This document shows positions 7,931 through 15,818 of a DNA stretch of 64,000 nucleotides, piece after piece. The position numbers and the translations under genes were made by a program. The stretch lies in contig CAWAFQ010000008.1 of the NCBI GenBank assembly GCA_963781345.1, forward strand, positions 1 to 64,000, given 5' to 3'. Each line of letters begins with the position of its first letter. Position 1 is the first letter of the stretch. The notes beneath the pieces were generated by a model. The model saw nothing but the letters and a program-made list of their open reading frames with translations. It was not told the DNA's origin and did not search any database. Source of the stretch: JBBRHQ01 sp963781345 (GTDB lineage: Bacteria > Actinomycetota > Thermoleophilia > Solirubrobacterales > 70-9).

Positions 7931-8921
7931 TGTAGTTGCCAGCAACGTTGTTCCCGGTCAGCTCTCGCAGCCGTTCGATCGGCGGCCGGTGACCGAGGGC
8001 GCCATGTCTTCGCCTGAAGTTGTAGCGCTCGAGCCAGCCAGAGAGGGCCGCGGCCCTCTCTGGCGATGAGCCGTAAACGGCGGCGTAGGCCCACTCCCGC
8101 AGCATCGTGCGGATGAAGCGCTCGGCCTTGCCGTTGGTCTGGGGGCGGTAGGGGCGGGTGCGGATGTGGCGGATCCCCAGCGCCCGGCAGGCGATCGCGT
8201 GGGCCGCCGAGCGATAAGCCGAACCGTTGTCGGTCATCAGGCGCTCGACGGTGACGCCGTGGGAGCGGTAGTAGGCGCAGGCCCGCTCGAGGAAGGCGAT
8301 GGCAGTCTCGGCCCGCTCGTCGGGAAGGACCTCGACGTAGGCGAGACGGGTGCAGTCATCGACGCAGACGTGGACCCGCTCCCATCCCGTCTGTCCGCGC
8401 CTCACTCCCGCAGCGTCGGTCAGGGTTGCCCCGCGCCTGGCCCCGCTCTTGCCGAGAACCCGATGCCCGGGGCCCTGGGCACCGATCCGCCCCAGCTTCT
8501 TGACGTCGATGTGGATCAGCTCTCCGGGCCGGCGGCGCTCGTAGCGGCGGACGGGCTCCGGCGGCTCGAGGCGGCTGAGCTTGCCGAGTCCCACCCGCTT
8601 GAGGACCGCGGAGACGGTCGAGGTGGCCATCTCCAGCAACTCGGCGATCTCGGGGCCGGTCATCCGCAGCCGCCGCAGCGATGCGATTGCCTCGACTCGC
8701 TCCTCAGGGGTCCGGCCCGGGACCCGCCTCGGCGCCGAGCTGCGGTCGACCAGCCCGTCTTCTCCCTCGGCGCGGTAGCGGCGGACCCACTTGCCGGCTG
8801 TGCGCTCGCTCACTCCGGCGGCCTCGGCCGCCTCCGTGAGCGAGAGGCCTTCCTCAAGAACCCTCTTGACCATGATCGCCCTGCCCTTCGGGCCGAGGGG
8901 AGCGTTAGCGTGCAGCTTCAT
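7926..8921 (-). CDS. IS481 family transposase
   Basis: A 331-residue DDE transposase. The N-terminal half has two HTH modules (GLSLTEAAEAAGVSERTAGKWVRRY, then MTGPEIAELLEMATSTVSAVLKR). The integrase core shows the first Asp in ELIHIDVKKLG, the second in LMTDNGSAYRS and the Glu in NGKAERFIRTMLREW. The ATG at 8921 has a near-perfect AAGGAGGTCACC ribosome-binding site. The last codon and the TAG stop (7926-7928) lie partly or wholly outside the terminal repeat, so the target DNA supplies the stop. Confidence 0.93.
   Translation of the reverse strand: MKLHANAPLGPKGRAIMVKRVLEEGLSLTEAAEAAGVSERTAGKWVRRYRAEGEDGLVDRSSAPRRVPGRTPEERVEAIASLRRLRMTGPEIAELLEMATSTVSAVLKRVGLGKLSRLEPPEPVRRYERRRPGELIHIDVKKLGRIGAQGPGHRVLGKSGARRGATLTDAAGVRRGQTGWERVHVCVDDCTRLAYVEVLPDERAETAIAFLERACAYYRSHGVTVERLMTDNGSAYRSAAHAIACRALGIRHIRTRPYRPQTNGKAERFIRTMLREWAYAAVYGSSPERAAALSGWLERYNFRRRHGALGHRPPIERLRELTGNNVAGNYN
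7931..7953 (+). repeat. Left terminal inverted repeat of the IS
   Basis: Starts TGTAGTTGCC. It pairs with the repeat at 8982-9004, with mismatches only at positions 8, 10 and 12. It also encodes the last residues of the transposase. Confidence 0.85.
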
Positions 8922-8981
8922 CCGGTGACCTCCTTGGATCTGGGTGGCTTCAGCACCCCCAGCCTCCAAGGAGGACCGGAT

Positions 8982-9004
8982 GAACAACGTTGTTAGGAAC
9001 TACA
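8982..9004 (-). repeat. Right terminal inverted repeat of the IS
   Basis: Read on the minus strand it begins TGTAGTTCCTAACAACGTTG. It matches the left end at 20 of 23 positions and abuts the acyltransferase stop codon with a one-base gap. Confidence 0.85.
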
Positions 9005-9005
9005 G

Positions 9006-9626
9006 CTAGCCCGGCTCGACCTGGTGTGGCCAGTGAAGCGACGTCGGCGTCTCGCGCATCCGGATCACCCGCGCCGGGACACCACCGACGACGGCGTTTG
9101 CCGGCACGTCTTTGGTCACCACCGCGTTGGTACCGATCACCGAGTTGTCGCCGACCCGTACCCCGCGAAGGATGCAGGCGCCGTACCCGATCCAGACGTT
9201 GGAGCCGACCTCCACGTCGCGCTTGTAGATGCCCTGGTGGCGTATCGGGACCTCGACATCGGCGATGCCGTGGTCGAAGTCGATGAACATCACCCGGTCC
9301 GCGATCACGCACTGCTCCCCGATCCGCACCCGCTGGAAGGCCGAGATGGTGCACTCCTGCCCCAGCACGGTCTTGTCGCCGATCTCGACCACTCCCTCGT
9401 GGCAGCGGATCTTGGTCCCGTCACCGATCCAGACGAAGCGGCCGAAGCGGATCTGGCCGCTGCGCCCGTTCTGCAGCGCCAGCCCGCGGCCGAAGAAGAC
9501 CATTCCCGCCGTGCTCCAGCGCCAGCCGGCGACGGTGAACAGGCGCCGCCGCAGGTAGCGGCCGAGCAGCCGCGCGTACTTCGGCGTCAGCATGCGGTTG
9601 GCGGCGAGGAATCGCAGACGGCGCAT
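9006..9626 (-). CDS. Hexapeptide-repeat acyltransferase (WbbJ/LpxA-like fold)
   Basis: A 206-residue protein with left-handed beta-helix repeats from about residue 60 (IRFGRFVWIGDGTKIRCHEGVVEIGDKTVLGQECTI and on) and a typical end of NVWIGYGACILRGVRVGDNSVIGTNAVVTKDVPANAVVGGVPARVIR. The HGI segment in FIDFDHGIADVEVPI carries the family's catalytic histidine. The likely donor is acetyl-CoA and the acceptor a sugar in surface polysaccharide synthesis. The start at 9626 has a -10 box 9 bases upstream. It is divergent from meaB by only 28 bases. Confidence 0.9.
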   Translation of the reverse strand: MRRLRFLAANRMLTPKYARLLGRYLRRRLFTVAGWRWSTAGMVFFGRGLALQNGRSGQIRFGRFVWIGDGTKIRCHEGVVEIGDKTVLGQECTISAFQRVRIGEQCVIADRVMFIDFDHGIADVEVPIRHQGIYKRDVEVGSNVWIGYGACILRGVRVGDNSVIGTNAVVTKDVPANAVVGGVPARVIRMRETPTSLHWPHQVEPG

Positions 9627-9635
9627 CGCCGCGTG

Positions 9636-9645
9636 ACTCTAGACT
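9636..9645. promoter_or_regulatory. Overlapping divergent -10 boxes
   Basis: ACTCTAGACT holds TAGACT on the plus strand (9640-9645), 9 bases before the meaB ATG, and TAGAGT on the minus strand (complement of 9636-9641), 9 bases before the acyltransferase ATG. The two boxes share the CTAG core, so the promoters must compete for RNA polymerase. Neither gene has room for a Shine-Dalgarno after its start site. Confidence 0.55.
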
Positions 9646-9654
9646 GAGCGCCGC

Positions 9655-10617
9655 ATGGCCGACGTCGTCGAAGAAGCCTCGCTTGCGGAGCGCCTGCTCG
9701 CCGGCGACAAGCGCGCCCTGGCAAGGGCGATCACGCTGATCGAGTCAGACGACCCGGCCGGCTGGGAGTTGGTGCGCGCGGTCTACCCGCGCACCGGCAG
9801 GGCTCGGATAGTCGGCTTCACCGGCCCTCCCGGGGTCGGCAAGAGCACCCTGATCGGAGCCCTCACCGGTGAGCTCCGCAAGGCGGATCGACAGGTCGCG
9901 GTGCTCTCCATCGACCCCTCGAGCCCGTTCACGAGAGGGGCGCTGCTGGGCGACAGGATCCGCCTCTCCGAGCACTTCCTCGACCCCGGGGTCTTCATCC
10001 GCTCGATGGCTTCGCGGGGCGCCCTCGGCGGGCTCTCGGAGGCGGCGCTTCAGGTGGCGCTTGTGATGGACGCCGCCGGCAAGGACGACGTCCTGATCGA
10101 GACGGTCGGCGTCGGCCAGGCGGAGATCGACATCGTCGACCACGCCGACACGATCGTGCTGGCGCTGATGCCTGGCTCCGGCGACTCGATCCAGGCACTG
10201 AAGGCCGGGGTGATGGAGATTCCCGACGTGATCGTCGTCAACAAGGCCGACCACCCGATGACCGACACGATGGTCCGAGAGGTGCGCGGTGTTCTGGCCC
10301 TCGCCCACGACCCGGGGGGCTGGACGGTCCCGATACTTCGAACCGAGGCGGTAAGGGGAGAGGGCATCGTCGAGCTGGCAGCGAAGATCGATGAGCACCG
10401 GGCCTTCATCGAGGCCGAGGGAGCCTTGGAGGAGCGGCGCGCCCGCAACCTCCGCAACGAGGTCCTCGGCATTGCGGCGTCACGGATGCGCCGTCGCCTC
10501 GAGGAGTCGATCGCCGACGACGCCGGCGTTGCCGAGCTGCTCGAGCGCGTTGTCAGGCGCGAGCTCGACCCGGCGAGCGCCGCGAGCCGGCTGCTGGAGC
10601 GCCAGGGCAATGCCTGA
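9655..10617 (+). CDS. meaB: MeaB/ArgK family GTPase, chaperone of B12-dependent mutases
   Basis: A 320-residue G3E-type GTPase that loads and protects adenosylcobalamin-dependent acyl-CoA mutases (MCM, ICM). Motifs seen are the P-loop GFTGPPGVGKST (residues 54-65), the Mg-binding SIDPSSPFTRGALLGDRIR, the ETVGVGQAE switch and NKAD for guanine specificity. It ends in a helical dimerisation arm. The mutase genes lie 15 kb further on (24437-29403), and no other mutase is in the window, so it probably serves that enzyme. The downstream PRC-barrel gene overlaps by 8 bases. Confidence 0.95.
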   Translation: MADVVEEASLAERLLAGDKRALARAITLIESDDPAGWELVRAVYPRTGRARIVGFTGPPGVGKSTLIGALTGELRKADRQVAVLSIDPSSPFTRGALLGDRIRLSEHFLDPGVFIRSMASRGALGGLSEAALQVALVMDAAGKDDVLIETVGVGQAEIDIVDHADTIVLALMPGSGDSIQALKAGVMEIPDVIVVNKADHPMTDTMVREVRGVLALAHDPGGWTVPILRTEAVRGEGIVELAAKIDEHRAFIEAEGALEERRARNLRNEVLGIAASRMRRRLEESIADDAGVAELLERVVRRELDPASAASRLLERQGNA

Positions 10618-11050
10618 GGCTGCTCGGAGGACCCGTCGGCAGGGAGAATCCCCACGGCTGCCTGCCCTCGAGGAGGCGCTCGGTTGGCTCGACGACGGAA
10701 TAGACGAGATCGGCGGCTCCGGGGTGGCGCGGGTCGAGGGCGTCTTCGTCGACGCCGAGGACGGCACCCCGTCCTGGGTGGTGGCGAAGCTGGGGCGCTT
10801 CGGCAAGTCGGTGGCCGTGCCGGTGAGCGACTGCGCCGGCGTCGCCGGGCGGGTCTGGGTTCCCCACGGTCGCGAGACGATCCGCGGCGCTCCCAGCATC
10901 GACGCCACCAGGCCGCTCGCCCGAGAGCACGAGCTCGCGATCTGTGACCACTACGGAATTCACGAAGGCACGGGCCGGGCCGCCGTGGTCGGCGCCCGTG
11001 CGGAGGGCGCGATCACCTCGCTGCCCGCCGAGAGTCCCTCTGGCGGCTGA
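10610..11050 (+). CDS. PRC-barrel domain protein
   Basis: A 146-residue protein whose ATG at 10610 overlaps the end of meaB (ATGCCTGA). Residues about 35-115 have the PRC-barrel pattern: GVARVEGVFVDAEDGTPSWVV, a second strand pair FGKSVAVPVSDC, then GRVWVPHGRETIRGAPSID and a final LAREHELAICDHYGI. PRC barrels act in RNA processing or in adaptor roles; stand-alone actinobacterial forms are uncharacterised. Its 3' end overlaps the convergent signal-peptidase gene by 38 bases. Confidence 0.75.
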   Translation: MPEAARRTRRQGESPRLPALEEALGWLDDGIDEIGGSGVARVEGVFVDAEDGTPSWVVAKLGRFGKSVAVPVSDCAGVAGRVWVPHGRETIRGAPSIDATRPLAREHELAICDHYGIHEGTGRAAVVGARAEGAITSLPAESPSGG

Positions 11051-11522
11051 AGACCAGGTATCCGGCAAGCGCCAGCAGGGGGAGGAGCAGCAGGGTCAGC
11101 GCCCCCCCGAGCGAGCTCCAGAGCGACCCGAGGAAGGGGATGCGGCGAAGTGGAACGCCGATCTGGCCCGTGGCCGGCACCGAGAAGCGCTCGACGGTCC
11201 GGCTCGAGTCGCCCTGGGTGACGAAGGCGACCCGCCCGCCGCTGGGGCGTACGGCGCGAACGCGGTGCGTGACCGTCTGCCCGCTGTTGGGCTCGGAGAA
11301 GGTGATGATGTCGCCGACGCTGGCCTCGGCGGGATCGATCTGGCGCTCGACGGCGAGATCCCCATCCGAGAGCACCGGCTCCATGCTCGAGGAGTCGATC
11401 GGGACCATCTTCTGCCCGGCCATGAGCGAGAAGAGGGTGGTGAGGATGACTGTGGCGATGAGGCCGGTGAGCGCCGCGCCGAAGAAGATCGCCAGCTTCC
11501 TCTGGGGGGTTCCCGGCGCCAC
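11013..11522 (-). CDS. SipW-like (Ser-His) signal peptidase
   Basis: A 169-residue S26B-type signal peptidase. It has an N-terminal membrane helix (about residues 10-34), the catalytic serine in DSSSMEPVLSDGD, and a general-base histidine in VTHRVRAV where classical bacterial enzymes have lysine. A second helix (about 138-160) ends in basic residues. This is the archaeal/ER/SipW type, often dedicated to one or a few substrates. The gene begins two bases after the stop of the tail-anchored acyl-CoA-dehydrogenase-like gene, so the two are probably co-translated. Confidence 0.88.
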   Translation of the reverse strand: MAPGTPQRKLAIFFGAALTGLIATVILTTLFSLMAGQKMVPIDSSSMEPVLSDGDLAVERQIDPAEASVGDIITFSEPNSGQTVTHRVRAVRPSGGRVAFVTQGDSSRTVERFSVPATGQIGVPLRRIPFLGSLWSSLGGALTLLLLPLLALAGYLVFSRQRDSRRAAR

Positions 11523-11524
11523 CG

Positions 11525-12820
11525 CTAAAGCTGCCAGCTCACGAGCAGCAGAAGACAGACGACCGCACCCGTGGCGAGGCCGGCGATCGCGGTAATTCGG
11601 TCCGACGGCAGCCGTCCGACCAGTTGCTTCCTCGATCGCCGCGGCCTCGCTGCAGGCAGCGGCCTCGGGCCCGGTGCTGGGGCGGGGGGGAGCTGTGGCG
11701 TCGGCGCGGGGGGATCCGCCGCAACCGGACCGGGGGCGATCGCCGCCTCCGCCTCTGCCTCCGCCTCCGTCACCATCCGCCCCCCGGGCGCCACGGGCTG
11801 TGAGGTCTGCGACCGTGGTTGCGGCCGGGCCACGACCGGTGCTGGCTCGATCCCAGGCGGCAACGCCCGGGCTTCAACAGGTGCCGGCTCGATCTCCTGC
11901 GGCAGGGGTTGAGGCGAAATCGGTGCGGGCCCTGGCGCCGGCGCCGGTGCGTCTGCAGGGGGTGTGGAGGCCGCCTCGGCGCCGACGTCGGGGGCGGCGT
12001 TGAGCAGCAGGTCGCGGGCGCGCTCCGCCGCGCTGCTCCTGGCTGCGCCCTCGGCCCCCCGGGCCTCTCCGATCGCCGCCGCGGCCATCCCCAAGTGGCT
12101 CCCCTCGAGCAGATATCTCACTGCCGCCGTACCCGCGCCGGGCTCTCCGAGGAGGGCGGCCTCAGGGATGCGGCAGTCGCGCATCTCGACTCCGCGCACG
12201 TCGGCGGCCCCGAAGCCTTCGATCCTCCTCCCCTCTCCCGGGGCCAGCCCGGGTGTCTCGGCCGGGACGATCAAGAGCGACGTCACCGCGGGCTCGCCCG
12301 CGGCAGATGTCTGCGCCGCGACAACCAGACAGGCGAAGCTGACGGTGCCGGCGCTGATCGCGGTGCCGGCGGGTCCGTTCAGCGCCCATCTGCGATCCCC
12401 GAGCCACGCCGATGGCGCCGACTCCTGCCGGCTGGAGAGGTCTGTGAGCGCAAGCGAGGCGAGCCGGGCGCCGGAGCAGAGCTGGGGCATCCAGAACTCG
12501 CGTTGGTCCTCGGTTCCCCAGAGGTGGATTGGCATCGCGCCGAGCCAGGTGTGCGAGGCGACCGTCAGCGCGACTGCCGGGTCGGCGGAGGCCAGCTCGG
12601 CGACGACCATCGCCAGCGTCTGCACGTCGAGCCCCGCGCCGCCATGCTCCTCAGGGAAGGGAATCCCCATCAGCCCGAGGTCGGCAAGCCTGTTGAGGAC
12701 CCCGTAGGGGAACTCGGCCGCCGCCTCGCGAGCCGCCGCCGACGGCGCCAGCTCGTCCCGCGCGAACTCGCGCGCGGTGGTCACGATTCGCCGCTGGGTG
12801 TCGCTGAGGCCGGCCTCCAT
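11525..12820 (-). CDS. Truncated acyl-CoA-dehydrogenase-like protein with Pro-rich linker and C-terminal membrane anchor
   Basis: A 431-residue protein with an unusual layout. Residues 1-240 follow the N-terminal helical and middle beta domains of acyl-CoA dehydrogenases (GLMGIPFPEEHGGAGLDVQTLA; MPIHLWGTEDQREFWMPQL). The FAD/substrate motif LTEPEAGSD of the neighbour is replaced by LTDLSSRQES, FITNAG by TAISAG, and the C-terminal helical domain with the catalytic glutamate is absent. Residues about 285-395 are Pro/Ala-rich with an imperfect IEPAPV repeat. Basic residues and one hydrophobic helix (409-430) end the chain. It looks like a pseudoenzyme facing the cytoplasm and tail-anchored. The ATG at 12820 has a -10 box 7 bases upstream. 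Confidence 0.8.
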   Translation of the reverse strand: MEAGLSDTQRRIVTTAREFARDELAPSAAAREAAAEFPYGVLNRLADLGLMGIPFPEEHGGAGLDVQTLAMVVAELASADPAVALTVASHTWLGAMPIHLWGTEDQREFWMPQLCSGARLASLALTDLSSRQESAPSAWLGDRRWALNGPAGTAISAGTVSFACLVVAAQTSAAGEPAVTSLLIVPAETPGLAPGEGRRIEGFGAADVRGVEMRDCRIPEAALLGEPGAGTAAVRYLLEGSHLGMAAAAIGEARGAEGAARSSAAERARDLLLNAAPDVGAEAASTPPADAPAPAPGPAPISPQPLPQEIEPAPVEARALPPGIEPAPVVARPQPRSQTSQPVAPGGRMVTEAEAEAEAAIAPGPVAADPPAPTPQLPPAPAPGPRPLPAARPRRSRKQLVGRLPSDRITAIAGLATGAVVCLLLLVSWQL

Positions 12821-12827
12821 TCCGCTC

Positions 12828-12833
12828 AGAGTA
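12828..12833 (-). promoter_or_regulatory. -10 box for the tail-anchored ACAD-like gene
   Basis: TACTCT on the minus strand lies 7 bases before the ATG at 12820. The gene can therefore be transcribed apart from the upstream dehydrogenase, as a leaderless mRNA. Confidence 0.5.
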
Positions 12834-12882
12834 TGGGCCGGGTGCGACGCCCATCGCACCCCCGCAGCCGCATCGGGCGCCC

Positions 12883-14025
12883 TCAGCAGCCGAGCTGGCG
12901 CGCGATCACCATCTGCTGGATCTCGTCGGTTCCCTCGCCGATCGTGAGGATCTTCGCGTCCCGGTAGAAGCGGCAGACGGGGTACTCCTCGATGTAGCCG
13001 TAGCCGCCGTGGATCTGGACGGCCTCCTCGGTCGCTCTCACCGCCAGCCGCCCTGTGATCAGCTTCGCCTGGGCGGCGGTCAGAGTGAACGACTCACCAC
13101 TGTCCTTCTCCAGCGCCGCCCGGTAGGTGAGCAGGCGGGCGGCCTCGATCTGGGCGGAGAGGTCGGCGATCTTCGCCTGGATCGCCTGGAACTTGGAGAT
13201 CGGCTGCCCGAACGCTCGCCGTTCCTTCGCGTAGGCGATCGCCTCGTCGAGCGCGCCCTGCGCCAGCCCGACGCCCATCGCGGCGACGCCGATGCGGCCG
13301 CCGTCGAGGATGTGGAGGAACTGCTTGAAGCCCTCGCCGCGGCGGCCGAGCAGGCTCGACTCGGGAACCCGGCAATCCTCGAAGCTGAGGGGACGCGTGT
13401 CGGAGGCGTTCCAGCCCATCTTGCGGTAGGGCTCGCCCGCCTCGTATCCGGGGGTGCCGTTGGCGACGATCAGGTTCGAGATCTCCTTCGAACCGTTGCC
13501 GCCGGTGACGGCGGTGATCGTGACGCAGGCGGAGATGTCGGTACCGGCGTTGGTGATGAACTGCTTGGCGCCGTTGATGACCCACTCGCCGTCCTCCAGC
13601 CTCGCCGCCGTCCGCGTGTTGCCGGCGTCCGAGCCCGCCTCGGGCTCGGTCAAGCCGAAGGCGGCCAGGCGCGAGCCGCTGCATAGTGAGGGCAGCCACT
13701 CATCCTTCTGCCCGCCGGTCCCCCAGAGGTGGATCGGCATCGTCCCCAGCGAGGTGTGGGCGGCCATCGTGATCGCCACCGAGGAGTCGATCCTCGCCAG
13801 CTCCTCGACCGCGAGCGCGTAGGCGAGGGTGCCGGCCCCGCCACCCCCATACTCCTCCGGGAAGGGGATCCCCATCAGCCCCAGCTCGCCCATCTTGGCG
13901 ACGATCCCGTACGGGAACGCCTTGGTCCGGTCGAGCTCTTCGGCCACGGGGGCCACCTCGGCGCGGGCGAACTCCCTCACCGTGTCGCGCAGCAGCCGCT
14001 GCTCGTCGCTGAGCTCGAAGTTCAC
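12883..14025 (-). CDS. Acyl-CoA dehydrogenase
   Basis: A 380-residue FAD enzyme that introduces the alpha-beta double bond in acyl-CoA and passes electrons to ETF. It has FGLTEPEAGSDAGNTRT, KQFITNAGTD, RRAFGQPISKFQAIQAKIAD, the CoA-site QIHGGYGYIEEYPVCRFYRDAK, and the catalytic glutamate in LTIGEGTDEIQ. The GTG at 14025 gives the standard length and has a -10 box 7 bases before it. Sequence type is short/branched-chain, compatible with butyryl- or isobutyryl-CoA. The tail-anchored homologue lies 62 bases downstream. Confidence 0.95.
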   Translation of the reverse strand: MNFELSDEQRLLRDTVREFARAEVAPVAEELDRTKAFPYGIVAKMGELGLMGIPFPEEYGGGGAGTLAYALAVEELARIDSSVAITMAAHTSLGTMPIHLWGTGGQKDEWLPSLCSGSRLAAFGLTEPEAGSDAGNTRTAARLEDGEWVINGAKQFITNAGTDISACVTITAVTGGNGSKEISNLIVANGTPGYEAGEPYRKMGWNASDTRPLSFEDCRVPESSLLGRRGEGFKQFLHILDGGRIGVAAMGVGLAQGALDEAIAYAKERRAFGQPISKFQAIQAKIADLSAQIEAARLLTYRAALEKDSGESFTLTAAQAKLITGRLAVRATEEAVQIHGGYGYIEEYPVCRFYRDAKILTIGEGTDEIQQMVIARQLGC

Positions 14026-14032
14026 GCCCGCC

Positions 14033-14038
14033 AATCTA
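14033..14038 (-). promoter_or_regulatory. -10 box for the acyl-CoA dehydrogenase
   Basis: TAGATT on the minus strand, 7 bases from the GTG start. There is no Shine-Dalgarno; this supports the GTG over upstream starts. Confidence 0.5.
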
Positions 14039-14364
14039 TCGAGCGAGGCACCCGCGACGCCGGCTTTCGCGGACTGCCCGGCGTCGAGGTTGGGCGGATC
14101 CTTGGCCGGATCTGACGGACGCGCCAGAGACGGTTTGCGCCAAATCTCGAGCATCGGCGGGGGGCTGAGGGCAGGGCTAAGGGCGTCGGTTCAGCTTTCG
14201 CCTCGTGGCTCTGGCCCGTGTACACGCAGATCATCTCCAGATCGCGGTCGAAGAACCAGAGTTAGAACATGTGAAATCCGTTAGGCAGGCTCGCTGGGCC
14301 TGCGCAGCGTCCACATCCCGATCCCCGCGTTACGCCCACTGACCTCGACCTCGTCGACGAACCT
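14039..14364. other. Intergenic region, nothing recognised
   Basis: About 325 bases between the aldehyde dehydrogenase stop and the acyl-CoA dehydrogenase promoter. An open frame crosses part of it but is not protein-like. A weak GCAGGC/GCCTGC hairpin near 14285-14307 could act as a terminator. Confidence 0.4.
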
Positions 14365-15801
14365 CTAGAGCTGCATTGACTTGACCTGGAGCATCTCCTC
14401 GATTGCGTAGCGGCCGAGCTCGCGGCCGTGGCCTGACTGCTTGTAGCCGCCGAACGGCGCCAGCGGGTTGAAGGCGCCGCCGTTGATCTCGACCTGGCCG
14501 GTGCGGATCCGGCGGGCGACTCGCTTTGCGCGCTCCTCGTCAGCCGACCAGACGCCGCCGGCGAGGCCGTAGATCGTGTCGTTGGCGATCCGCACCGCGT
14601 CCTCCTCGTCCGAGTAGGGCTCGATGGAGAGAACGGGGCCGAATATCTCCTCCTGGGCGATCGTCATCTTCGTGTCGACCTCGGAGAACACCGTCGGCTT
14701 GACGAAGTAGCCGCGGTCGAGCCCCTCGGGGGCCTCCGGGCCTCCGGTCAGAAGCTTTGCGCCCTCCTCGGTGCCCTTGACGATGTAGCCGCGGACACGC
14801 TCGCGCTGGGTCTCGGAGACCAGCGGCCCGAGGCGGGTCGCGGGGTCGAATGGGTCGCCGGGGGTGAACGACTCCGCCGCTGCGGCAGCGATCCGCTCGG
14901 CGACGTCGAGCTTGTCGCGGGGCACCAGCATCCGGGTCAGGGCGCTGCACGTCTGGCCCGAGTTGAGGAAGCACTTGGCGACCCCGTCGGGGACCGCGCG
15001 CTCGAGGTCGGCGTCGTCGAGGATCACGTTCGGCGACTTGCCGCCGAGCTCCATCGCAACCGGCTTCACCGTCGCTGCGGCCAGCTCGGAGACCCGCTTG
15101 CCGGCGCGCGTCGAGCCGGTGAAGGAGACCATGTCCACCTCGGGGTGGCCGGCGATCGCCTCGCCCACCACAGGCCCGGTCCCGGTGACGAGGTTGAAGA
15201 CCCCGGCGGGCAGGCCGGCGGCCTCGATCACCTCGGCGAGGATGAACGCGTTCAGCGGCACGACCTCGCTCGGCTTCAGGACCACGGTGCAGCCGGCGGC
15301 GAGCGCGGGCGCGACCTTGTTGGCGATCTGGTGCAGCGGGTAGTTCCAGGGCGTGATCGCGCCGAGAACGCCGATCGGCTCGCGCACGATCAGGGAGTTC
15401 CCGACCTGCTCCTCCCAGGTGACCTGCTCCATCAGGCCGGGCATCGAAGAGAACGACATCGTCGGCAGGCCGGCCTGGATCTGGTGGGAGAGCTTCAGCG
15501 GCATCCCAAGCTCCTGGGAGATCGTCGCCGCGATCTCCTCCGCGCGCTCGCCGAGCCCGGCGGCGATCGCCTCGAGGTAGCCGGCGCGCTCCTCGCGGCT
15601 CGTCTCCGACCAAGGGGTAAACGCCTCGCGGGCGGCGGCGATCGCGATCTCGGCGTCGGCGGCGGTGCCTTCCGGTATCCGCCCCATCACCTCCTCGGTG
15701 GTCGAGTTGATGACGTCGATCGTCTCGGACCCCTGCGGGTCCACCCACTCGCCTCCGACATAGAGCTGTTCGCGGGTCTGGATCTCTGCGGTGGTGGCCA
15801 T
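14365..15801 (-). CDS. NAD(P)-dependent aldehyde dehydrogenase
   Basis: A 478-residue ALDH. It has the cofactor-binding ITPWNYPLHQIANKVAPAL, LKPSE, FTGSTRAGK, the general-base glutamate in MELGGKSPN and the nucleophile cysteine in NSGQTCSALTRM, then EEIFGPVLSI. It starts at the ATG at 15801 after AGGAAGGAA and lies 17 bases after the GMC oxidoreductase gene. The pair would oxidise an alcohol to an aldehyde and then to an acid or CoA-ready carboxylate. Substrate is not predictable; it is not the CoA-acylating methylmalonate-semialdehyde type. Confidence 0.95.
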   Translation of the reverse strand: MATTAEIQTREQLYVGGEWVDPQGSETIDVINSTTEEVMGRIPEGTAADAEIAIAAAREAFTPWSETSREERAGYLEAIAAGLGERAEEIAATISQELGMPLKLSHQIQAGLPTMSFSSMPGLMEQVTWEEQVGNSLIVREPIGVLGAITPWNYPLHQIANKVAPALAAGCTVVLKPSEVVPLNAFILAEVIEAAGLPAGVFNLVTGTGPVVGEAIAGHPEVDMVSFTGSTRAGKRVSELAAATVKPVAMELGGKSPNVILDDADLERAVPDGVAKCFLNSGQTCSALTRMLVPRDKLDVAERIAAAAAESFTPGDPFDPATRLGPLVSETQRERVRGYIVKGTEEGAKLLTGGPEAPEGLDRGYFVKPTVFSEVDTKMTIAQEEIFGPVLSIEPYSDEEDAVRIANDTIYGLAGGVWSADEERAKRVARRIRTGQVEINGGAFNPLAPFGGYKQSGHGRELGRYAIEEMLQVKSMQL

Positions 15802-15818
15802 CTTCGGGTGGTTCCTTC

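Larger units (their letters stand above)
7931..9004 (-). mobile_element. Complete IS481-type insertion sequence (1,074 bp)
   Basis: Bounded by 23-base terminal inverted repeats at 7931-7953 and 8982-9004 that match at 20 positions and begin TGTAGTT. One transposase gene fills the element on the minus strand. No target duplication is obvious: the flanks are CTAAT on the left and GCTAG on the right. The right end lies one base from the stop codon of the acyltransferase, so that gene was spared. The intact gene and ends suggest a recent insertion. Confidence 0.85.

Noticed and set aside
12883..14154. Longer form of the acyl-CoA dehydrogenase starting at 14154
   Set aside because: The first 43 residues are unlike any dehydrogenase; the GTG at 14025 gives the normal length and has a -10 box 7 bases upstream.
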